Assembly: GCF_000766945.1 (NCBI RefSeq)
Contig: NZ_KN266215.1
Span: forward strand, 79,754 to 133,154
Reading direction: 5' to 3'
From: Cellvibrio mixtus subsp. mixtus J3-8
GTDB lineage: Bacteria > Pseudomonadota > Gammaproteobacteria > Pseudomonadales > Cellvibrionaceae
DNA length: 53,401 nt
Shown: piece by piece, positions 46,699 through 53,401 of the stretch
Numbering within the stretch: the stretch's first letter is position 1
How the letters are laid out: each line of letters starts with the position of its first letter
Notes under the pieces: generated by a model
What the model was told of the DNA's origin: nothing
What the model saw: the letters and a program-made list of their open reading frames with translations, nothing else
Databases searched by the model: none
Translations under genes and position numbers: made by a program

Positions 46699-47340
46699 AT
46701 GGCTAACGCGTACTCCGGAAAATTTTTTGATCGCACACTGAGTGTCGATACGCTCACCAAAAAGTTAGGTAATCGGCGCATCGATGCCATTGTGATTGGC
46801 GCTTCAGCAGGCGGTATCCGGGCATTGATGAAAATCCTCGGCACCTTGCCGGCGCATTGTCAGGTGCCGATTATTATTGTTGTACATATGCCGGACTCGC
46901 GGGAGTCGCGCCTGGCGGAAGTTTTCCAGCATCATTTTGCGATGGCTGTTAGGATGGCGGAGGACAAGCACCGTATTGCACCGGGGCATATTTATTTTGC
47001 CGGGTCCGGTTATCATTTGTCGATTGAGCGCGACCGCAGCTTTTCCCTGAGTTGTGAAGAGCCGGTACATTATTCGCGGCCCTCGATTGATATCTTAATG
47101 TCATCGGCGGCGGACGCGTACGGCGCATCACTGGCGGGTATTTTATTAACCGGGGCCAACCAGGATGGCGCAGAAGGTATGGCCTGTATTAATAAGGCTG
47201 GCGGGCTCACGATTATCCAGGACCCGCATGAAGCGGAAATGGCAATTATGCCGCAAGCAGCGCTTGATTTATTTACGCCGGATTTCGTTTTGCCGTTGGA
47301 AGAAATCCGGCAGCTAATATTTAAATTGGAGATATCTTGA
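46699..47340 (+). CDS. CheB-type methylesterase without receiver domain
   Basis: A 213-residue catalytic CheB domain that removes methyl groups added by CheR-type enzymes. Catalytic residues are S36 (GASAGG), H63 (VVHMP) and D156 (TGANQDGAEGM). The regulatory receiver of classical CheB is absent, so activity must be controlled otherwise, perhaps by the receiver-kinase next door. Its stop shares one base with the start of that gene (TTGATG). Confidence 0.92.
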   Translation: MANAYSGKFFDRTLSVDTLTKKLGNRRIDAIVIGASAGGIRALMKILGTLPAHCQVPIIIVVHMPDSRESRLAEVFQHHFAMAVRMAEDKHRIAPGHIYFAGSGYHLSIERDRSFSLSCEEPVHYSRPSIDILMSSAADAYGASLAGILLTGANQDGAEGMACINKAGGLTIIQDPHEAEMAIMPQAALDLFTPDFVLPLEEIRQLIFKLEIS

Positions 47341-48506
47341 TGCAACGCACCAAGCTACTCATTGTTGATGATTTGCGAGAAAACTTGCTGGCACTGACGC
47401 GGATTATCGAACAGGATGATCGTGAAATTTATCAAGCCTCTTCCGGCGAAGCGGCGCTGGCATTATTGCTTGAACACGATTTTGCATTAGCAATTCTCGA
47501 CGTCATGATGCCGGATATGAATGGTTTTGAATTGGCGGAGCTAATGCGTGGCACGGAAAAAACCCGCCATATTCCCATCGTATTCGTCAGCGCCGGCGGC
47601 AAGGAATTAAATTACGCATTCAAAGGTTATGAAACCGGCGCGGTAGATTTTCTCCACAAGCCATTGGATATTGCTGCGGTCAAAAGCAAAGTGAATGTGT
47701 TTGTTTCGCTCTACCAACAACGGATTAAAGTAAAACAACAAGTGGAAGCCCTGGAACAAAGCCAGCGTGAACTACATGCAACCCAGCTTGAGTTAGAGCG
47801 GGCGTTAAAAATGCGCGATGATTTTATGTCATTGGTCGCACATGAATTAAGGACACCTCTGAATACTTTGCATCTGGAAACCCAGGTGCGCCGCGTGCGG
47901 TTGCAACGCGAAGATATCGCTGCATTTAATAAGGAATCATTAAATTCGATGGTGGAGCGTGATAGCCGCCAAATCCAAAGCATGATTCGTTTGATCAATG
48001 ACATGGTGGACGTCTCCCGTGCAACAACCGGTACACTGTCCATCCGCCCCGGCAGCGTTAACCTCGCGCAACTGGTAACGCGTATCGTCGGTGATTTCTC
48101 CCAGCAAGCGCATCTGGCCGGCTGTTGTTTCAGGCTCGATCCCGTCCCGGAAGTTATTGGTGAGTGGGATGAATTCCGTGTTGAACAAGTGCTGGTTAAT
48201 CTCATCACTAACGCGTTGCGCTATGGTGGTGGCAAACCGGTAAAAATCAGTTTTTCATTAACCGATGATTATGTAGAAATTCATGTTCAGGATCAGGGCG
48301 CAGGTATTCCCGAAAGTGAACAGCAGCGTATATTTGAAAAGTTCGAACGCCTGGGTAACAACCAGGTGAAAGAAGGGCTGGGCATGGGGCTATACATTGC
48401 ACGGCAATTGGCAGAAGCCCACGGTGGGAAATTAACTGTCAGAAATACACCGGGGTCCGGTGCATGTTTTACGTTATGTTTGCCTTTCACGCACAAACAA
48501 GATTAA
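47340..48506 (+). CDS. Receiver-histidine kinase protein
   Basis: A 388-residue soluble signalling protein. The N-terminal receiver has D54 (LAILDVMMPD) and the conserved Lys in HKPLD. A short coiled coil (about 125-155) connects to a HisKA domain with H168 (VAHELRTPLN). The HATPase domain has NLITNALRYGG, DQGAGIPE and GLGMGLYI. This arrangement lets phosphorylation of the receiver control the kinase. The ATG overlaps the CheB stop; the alternative TTG one codon upstream is less likely. It is the last gene of the operon and is convergent with the next kinase gene. Confidence 0.92.
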   Translation: MQRTKLLIVDDLRENLLALTRIIEQDDREIYQASSGEAALALLLEHDFALAILDVMMPDMNGFELAELMRGTEKTRHIPIVFVSAGGKELNYAFKGYETGAVDFLHKPLDIAAVKSKVNVFVSLYQQRIKVKQQVEALEQSQRELHATQLELERALKMRDDFMSLVAHELRTPLNTLHLETQVRRVRLQREDIAAFNKESLNSMVERDSRQIQSMIRLINDMVDVSRATTGTLSIRPGSVNLAQLVTRIVGDFSQQAHLAGCCFRLDPVPEVIGEWDEFRVEQVLVNLITNALRYGGGKPVKISFSLTDDYVEIHVQDQGAGIPESEQQRIFEKFERLGNNQVKEGLGMGLYIARQLAEAHGGKLTVRNTPGSGACFTLCLPFTHKQD

Positions 48507-48596
48507 AGAATACATATCGCGTTGGTGTGAAAGTGTATGAAAATTCCCAGGCATTGATTACAAAAACATTCAGGTATGGCTGGATTTTAATTGTTG

Positions 48597-50105
48597 TTAC
48601 AACGCCGCCAAAATTCCAAGTAATTCCTGGAGGTCGACCGGCTTTACCAAATGATGATCGAAGCCGGCGTGTAATGATTTTTTCCGGTCGCTATCCTGCC
48701 CATACCCGGTAATCGCAATAATCAGCGCGGTTGAAGTTTCACTGTGGTTGCGCAATAGTTTTACCAGTGTAATTCCATCCATATCGGGTAAACCGATATC
48801 GAGTAAACAAATGCGCGGTGCGTTAATGCTAACCTGATCCAATGCCGCTTTAGCGCTGTGCGCGATGCTGACTTTGTATCCTGCTATTTCCAGGATTGTC
48901 CCCAGTGTTACCGCTGCGTCAACATTATCGTCCACAATCATAATGTGTTGCGGTGTCTTCACGGATTTCAATTCAGAATAAACGGTTTGGGTTGATGCCG
49001 GTGCCTCGGTAACGCGCGGCAGCGTTATTGTAAACGTGCTGCCTTTGCCCAAGCCCGCGCTGTGTGCGGTTACCTGGCCGCCGTGTAAATTTACCAGGCT
49101 TTTGACAATAGCGAGCCCAATTCCCAAACCACCTTGTGCGCGGTCTGAGCTCCTTTCCGCTTGCGCAAACATATCAAAAACATGGGCGAGCACTTCAGGC
49201 TCCATACCAATTCCATTATCCGTCACCGAAAAAATAACGTTGGTATCATCGACTACAACGCTGAGGGAGATCTGTCCTGCGGGCGGCGTATATTTAGCGG
49301 CATTATTTAAAATATTGGCGATGATTTGCACCAATCGTTTTTGATCGCCAAAAATGGATGCGGTTAAGGGTAAATCCAGTACGGTTAACTGATGTTGCCG
49401 TGCATCGATTAATGGCCGCACTTGTTCGACGGCACTCGCGACAATTTGCCATGCATCCTGCACGCCTTCATCCAGTGTAACCAGACCGCGCGAGACCCTG
49501 GATACATCCAGTAAATCATCAATAAGGCCGGTCATGTGGCGCACTTGCCGCGAAATAATTTCACTGGTCTGCTGGATTTTTTTTCGATCCAGTGTTGGAA
49601 CACGCAGTAATTCGGACGCGGCGCTAATCGGTGCGAGTGGATTGCGTAATTCATGCGCAAGCATTGCAAGGAATTCATCTTTACGTCGGTCAATTTCCCG
49701 CATTTCATATTGCCGTGTTCGCGCTCGCAACGCAGAGGCTGCCGCGCTCACTAACGTTACCGTGCTAACAGGTCGATCCAATAAAGTGATATTTCCCAAT
49801 AATGCGTAGCGCCTGCGCATATCGGGGGTATCGGGTGCTATTTGTCGTAGCACCAGAAATGGAAAATCAGACCAGCTGGGCTGGCTCTCCAGAAATGGAC
49901 GAATCCGTTTTAAGAATTCATGTGTAAGCGCCTCATCCGCAACAATTAGCGCTCCGGCATCTTTATTTATCTCTTCAAAGGTTTCATTAATGTGCGTGCA
50001 CACTTGGCAAGTCATTTGTGCACGTTCCAGAACGCCGGCCAGGAGCCGTCCATCCTTACCAGTGGGTGCGTAAATTAGTAAACGATTTTCCATTCCCATA
50101 TTCAT
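48597..50105 (-). CDS. Hybrid histidine kinase with N-terminal pseudo-receiver-like region
   Basis: A 502-residue soluble kinase. The N-terminal 125 residues resemble a receiver in outline (LLIYAPTGKDGRLLAGVLERA ... TLLDRPVSTVTLVSAAASALR) but lack a clear phosphorylation Asp. HisKA has H151 (LAHELRNPLAP). HATPase has NILNNAAKYT, DNGIGM and GGLGIGLAI. A C-terminal receiver has D436 (CLLDIGLPD). It is 56 bp downstream of the KaiC-like gene on the same strand, a common pairing in non-cyanobacterial genomes. Start chosen with AAGG upstream; GTG at 50108 and ATG at 50099 or 50093 are alternatives. Confidence 0.88.
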   Translation of the reverse strand: MNMGMENRLLIYAPTGKDGRLLAGVLERAQMTCQVCTHINETFEEINKDAGALIVADEALTHEFLKRIRPFLESQPSWSDFPFLVLRQIAPDTPDMRRRYALLGNITLLDRPVSTVTLVSAAASALRARTRQYEMREIDRRKDEFLAMLAHELRNPLAPISAASELLRVPTLDRKKIQQTSEIISRQVRHMTGLIDDLLDVSRVSRGLVTLDEGVQDAWQIVASAVEQVRPLIDARQHQLTVLDLPLTASIFGDQKRLVQIIANILNNAAKYTPPAGQISLSVVVDDTNVIFSVTDNGIGMEPEVLAHVFDMFAQAERSSDRAQGGLGIGLAIVKSLVNLHGGQVTAHSAGLGKGSTFTITLPRVTEAPASTQTVYSELKSVKTPQHIMIVDDNVDAAVTLGTILEIAGYKVSIAHSAKAALDQVSINAPRICLLDIGLPDMDGITLVKLLRNHSETSTALIIAITGYGQDSDRKKSLHAGFDHHLVKPVDLQELLGILAAL

Positions 50106-50161
50106 CACGCCTTACGCAACCGCTTCTAATAGGCCATCAATATAATTAAATAAAATTTTAT

Positions 50162-51676
50162 TTACTCCAACGGACTTTGGTATGGAACCTGATGCTGAAT
50201 ATGAACATCCGACGCATTTATAAAACTGGGTACGCCGGTTAATATTCCCTGGAAATTATTAAGCACTGCACCCACAGTAATTCCCTGCGAGGTAATTTCA
50301 AAACGCCGCAATGCGGTTTCGTGCGCGCTACCGCGTTTTTTGAATACAGAAATTGCTTTTTCAACGGCTCCACGCGCTTCGAAGTAGCGCAGGATCAATA
50401 CATTGTCCGCCATGTAACTGACGTCGATACCCGTTGACATAGGCCCCACAATACCTTGATGCACACCGATAAGGAACGTTAATACACCGCGTTGCCCCAG
50501 ATAGGTCAGCACATCGTGTAAATGTGTTGCTAGGAAACGTGCATCCGGCATCGCGTTCAAATATCCATTTAAGCTATCAATGACAATCACCTTCGCGCCG
50601 TTATCGGCCAGTGCTCGCACACTGTGCGTGAATTCTCCCGGCGACATTTCAGCGGGATCAATTTGGTTAACCGTTAACAAACCGGATTCATAGGGCTCGT
50701 GTAAATCAAGGCCTATTCCTTTGCTGCGGTTAAGCAGTGTATTCAGCGATTCTTCAAACAAAAAGATGGCCGCTTTTTCGCCGCGTGCTGTAATCGATTT
50801 TACGAATTGGCAAGCCAAACTGGATTTACCGGTACCGGGTGGCCCTGAAATAAACGTGCTTGAACCTTCTTCAATACCGCCACCCAATAACGCATCGAAT
50901 CCTGCTAGCCCGCTTCGAATCTGATTGCGTTCTGCCAGGTGTCGTGATTCAGCAACAATCACATTCGGGTACACCACAATACCGCCAGTGATAATACTGT
51001 AATCGTGTGGGCCACGTCGGTAATTAATTCCGCGATATTTCAGAATACGCACTACACGCCGCTCAGCGCCGTAATCAGAATCAAAATGTTGCAACGAAAT
51101 AACGCCGTGCGCAATGCTGCGCACCTGCAAATCCTGTCGCACGGACGATTTATCATCCAACAATAGCGCAGTGCAAGAACGATTCGCAAAATATTGTTTC
51201 AAACCCAATACGTGCCGACGATAACGCAAAGGATTGCCGGATAGCAATTGCAGTTCTGACAATGAATCCAGCACAACACGCGTTGGATTCATTTGCTCAA
51301 TCATTTCAAGGATAAGATTGTTTGTCTCACCCAGTTCAACTTCTGACGGATGTAATGCTGTGTATTGTTCAGCGGGATCGAGCAAGTTAGCTTCTTGAAT
51401 AACTTCATGGATAGTCACGCCCTCTAATGAAAAACCATGCGCCTGTGCAACCGCGCGGAGTTCAACTTCATTTTCGGAAAGCGTGATATATAAAACTTTC
51501 TCACCTTGCTTCGCACCTTCAATCAGGAATTGGATGGCCATGGTGGTCTTGCCTGCACCGGGGTCACCCTCCAGCAAATAGAGCCGTTCTTTCGTCAGGC
51601 CACCGCCCAGAATATGGTCAAGGCCGGGGATACCGGTAGAGATAAAATCTTTGCTCACAGTATTTTGAGTAACCAT
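50162..51676 (-). CDS. KaiC-like double RecA-domain ATPase
   Basis: A 504-residue KaiC-family protein with two tandem RecA domains. Walker A motifs are GDPGAGKTT (about 37-45) and GPPGTGKSS (278-286); Walker B motifs are RVVLDSLSEL and VIVIDSLNGY. The second domain keeps the EE pair (E308, E309). In the first, the pair aligns with S68-E69. At the site of S431/T432 of cyanobacterial KaiC the protein has S420/Y421. No KaiA or KaiB is present, so circadian function is not implied. It forms an operon with the hybrid kinase and may regulate it. The start follows GGAAACAAAC. Confidence 0.9.
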   Translation of the reverse strand: MVTQNTVSKDFISTGIPGLDHILGGGLTKERLYLLEGDPGAGKTTMAIQFLIEGAKQGEKVLYITLSENEVELRAVAQAHGFSLEGVTIHEVIQEANLLDPAEQYTALHPSEVELGETNNLILEMIEQMNPTRVVLDSLSELQLLSGNPLRYRRHVLGLKQYFANRSCTALLLDDKSSVRQDLQVRSIAHGVISLQHFDSDYGAERRVVRILKYRGINYRRGPHDYSIITGGIVVYPNVIVAESRHLAERNQIRSGLAGFDALLGGGIEEGSSTFISGPPGTGKSSLACQFVKSITARGEKAAIFLFEESLNTLLNRSKGIGLDLHEPYESGLLTVNQIDPAEMSPGEFTHSVRALADNGAKVIVIDSLNGYLNAMPDARFLATHLHDVLTYLGQRGVLTFLIGVHQGIVGPMSTGIDVSYMADNVLILRYFEARGAVEKAISVFKKRGSAHETALRRFEITSQGITVGAVLNNFQGILTGVPSFINASDVHIQHQVPYQSPLE

Positions 51677-51967
51677 GTTTGTTTCCTTTTTCTGGATGTT
51701 ACGGGGGCCGGGTTGTACATGAGCCGGTGTAACGAAAGCGCTTACAATGGTATAGATTGCGTTGATTGCCAGAAATTCAAATCCGAAGGAGATCCAAATC
51801 CCAAAAAATTAAATTTTCGGTATTTGTAAATAAAAAATGCTAAAAAAATGCGTCCAATTTGGATTCCACCGTTCATATTATGTTCATTTTCAGCGGAAAA
51901 ATCGTCATTATCTGGATAGATGGACAATGTGAACTAACCATCCGGGTCGAGCCAGCCATGTATTAAT

Positions 51968-52468
51968 TTATATTGTTTTGTATAAATTTTTATGTGTGGT
52001 TAACAGGGATTGGTATTTTTTGTTGGCTTTTGCTTTTTGCCAAAATTGGTAAAAAATTTCTGCGCTACGGACTTTTTCGTCATCGGGTACAAGAGGCAAC
52101 ATTTCCCTTCCATGTGCACCGCTTTGTCCCTTTTTATCTTGCGGTACCGGTCCGTCATATTTTTTTCCACTTTTATGGTTGGCATAGCGGCGGCTGCGGG
52201 TATAACCCATTTGCAAAAATTTTCGGGCCATATCTGCACCCACAAAATCATCATCGCTTAAATATTGTTTAAACAAGGTATAAATTTTCTGTGAGGATTT
52301 TTTTGCCAGTTCAGGCGTTTTGAATTTCCAGTAGGGCAGTATTTCGCTTTTGTAAGGTTCAACCAATAACACACCTTGTTCACCAACACCGGTTCGGTAA
52401 AGTTCTGGTTGCTCACGCAGATTCAGGTTTTTGTAATCCAGTGAATAATTAAATTTTGCGAAGGACAT
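51968..52468 (-). CDS. DUF4385 protein
   Basis: A 166-residue conserved protein of unknown function. The central block is strongly patterned: YRTGVGEQGVLLVEPYKSEILPYW, then DDDFVGADMARKFLQMGYTRSRRYANHKSGKKY, as in DUF4385 family members. It is soluble, with many Lys/Tyr/Arg residues and no signal peptide. It stands alone between the KaiC-like operon and a divergent small secreted protein, with no clue to function from context. Confidence 0.75.
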   Translation of the reverse strand: MSFAKFNYSLDYKNLNLREQPELYRTGVGEQGVLLVEPYKSEILPYWKFKTPELAKKSSQKIYTLFKQYLSDDDFVGADMARKFLQMGYTRSRRYANHKSGKKYDGPVPQDKKGQSGAHGREMLPLVPDDEKVRSAEIFYQFWQKAKANKKYQSLLTTHKNLYKTI

Positions 52469-52786
52469 ATCCGGTTTTCCTATCGAGCATCATCAGCACC
52501 ACGACTCACATTATCGCCATCACTTTCTAACAGACCTCCAGCGCACACTCTGGTTCGCCCAGCGCAAATCCGCGTAGTGCAACGTCATCCCGCTCAATGG
52601 TAAACCACCAAAACAAAGTGTTACTTAAACGCTCATTGTTTCCCGTGTAATGTCATGTAATATTTTTGGCGTTCCAGTTTGCATAGTCTCTGCGACTCCA
52701 GTCACAGGATCGACCAGAGCGGTATCAGCAATGCAGGGATTGCATCAGGGAAATCTGGATAAGCTCTGTTTTGCTGCGATGGAATT
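52469..52786. other. Intergenic region without identified features
   Basis: 318 bp between divergent genes. No open frame, hairpin terminator or clear promoter box was recognised. It presumably contains promoters for both neighbours. Confidence 0.5.
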
Positions 52787-53233
52787 ATGGAAATCAAAAA
52801 CGCACTACTCCTCTGCCTGTTCCTAATCCCCTCACTCGTTCTCGCCCACGGCGGCAGAACAGATAAATACGGATGCCACAACGACAGAAAAAACGGCGGC
52901 TACTATTGCCACAACAGCGGCACAATTCCTCAAACTCAGAATTTCCGCGCATCGGATAATTCAGCAGCTACAAATTCCACAAGACCACAATCCCTAAAAA
53001 CCCAGCCTGCAAATTCCCAAATGCGAGAAACCAATCTCGCTGCGTATAAAAAATTGGTTTTAGAAACGCAATCCGCATTAAACAAACTTGGTTACAACGC
53101 TGGTAATCCTGACGGTGTTTTGGGAAAACAATCTATAAAAGCGATACAGCATTTTCAGGTGGATAATGAAATGGTTGTGGATGGTAAGGTGAGTCATTTG
53201 TTGTTGGAGGTTTTGTTGGGGAAGGTGGGGTGA
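52787..53233 (+). CDS. Secreted YHYH-type protein with peptidoglycan-binding domain
   Basis: A 148-residue secreted protein. A signal peptide ends near AHGG (20-23). It is followed directly by a short Cys/His motif, HGGRTDKYGCHNDRKNGGYYCHN, resembling the YHYH domain, with C30 and C41 flanked by His residues that could bind metal. A Ser/Thr/Gln-rich linker (about 45-85) leads to a PG_binding_1-like domain (QSALNKLGYNAGNPDGVLGKQSIKAIQHFQ). It is probably a wall-associated periplasmic protein; enzymatic activity is not evident. Confidence 0.72.
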   Translation: MEIKNALLLCLFLIPSLVLAHGGRTDKYGCHNDRKNGGYYCHNSGTIPQTQNFRASDNSAATNSTRPQSLKTQPANSQMRETNLAAYKKLVLETQSALNKLGYNAGNPDGVLGKQSIKAIQHFQVDNEMVVDGKVSHLLLEVLLGKVG

Positions 53234-53401
53234 GGGCGGAAAAGTGCCCAAAACGGATATTTAGCTTTATTACATCCATAAAGAGAAAAACAATAAATTG
53301 ACCAATACCGGTCTGTCGTAAAAATTATTTTGATTGGGGGGAAAGTTTGACTTCCCAGACTTTACTAGACACCCGAAAGCCTCATAATCTAACTTCAAGA
53401 T

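Noticed and set aside
1-53401. CRISPR arrays, insertion sequences, tRNA/rRNA genes, prophage or conjugation genes
   Set aside because: No regularly spaced long repeats, transposase, integrase or cloverleaf sequence was recognised on reading both strands by eye; a dedicated tRNA or covariance-model scan was not possible.

Overview
The window looks like a chromosomal segment of a gammaproteobacterium, most likely Cellvibrionaceae (Cellvibrio-like). This is inferred from the run nadA, dapA, bamC, MBL hydrolase, purC, from the complete rnf/rsx operon next to metG, and from the protein types; no 16S or other phylogenetic marker was compared.

Layout. 1-7.9 kb holds housekeeping genes (nadA, dapA, bamC, a metallo-beta-lactamase-fold hydrolase, purC), a PilZ protein, an LRR lipoprotein, an OmpA-type lipoprotein and rsmJ. 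7.9-10.1 kb holds hemN, with a near-perfect FNR/Anr box upstream, and a divergent 2OG-Fe(II) oxygenase. 10.4-12.9 kb holds a circularly permuted ATP-grasp gene and an alpha-E gene, preceded by a good sigma-54-like -24/-12 element.

14.0-20.3 kb is the most unusual part. It is a compact minus-strand operon: fatty-acyl-AMP ligase, desaturase, acyl carrier protein, second desaturase, an acyltransferase resembling FeeM/LuxI-type enzymes, and a vanillyl-alcohol-oxidase-type flavoenzyme. It reads as a small biosynthetic cluster that loads a fatty acid on a dedicated ACP, desaturates it, transfers it to an amine and oxidises the product. Next to it (20.8-23.6 kb) are a barrel protein, a flavin reductase and a divergent flavin-dependent halogenase-family gene.

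23.7-31.7 kb holds the second ATP-grasp/alpha-E system: transglutaminase, fused ATP-grasp/alpha-E, a large transglutaminase/DUF2126 protein and the proteasome-like peptidase Anbu. Two NtrC-like dyads lie upstream of the last two genes, which suggests nitrogen control. 31.8-33.5 kb holds DUF3800 and MscS-type genes. 33.6-39.7 kb is rsxABCDGE, followed by a REPIN-like element and metG.

42.4-51.7 kb is a signalling island. A membrane hybrid kinase with three receivers, CheR, CheB and a receiver-kinase form a forward operon. It converges on a KaiC-like ATPase plus hybrid kinase operon. The window ends with a DUF4385 gene and a small secreted YHYH/peptidoglycan-binding protein. No CRISPR array, insertion sequence, tRNA or rRNA gene was recognised.
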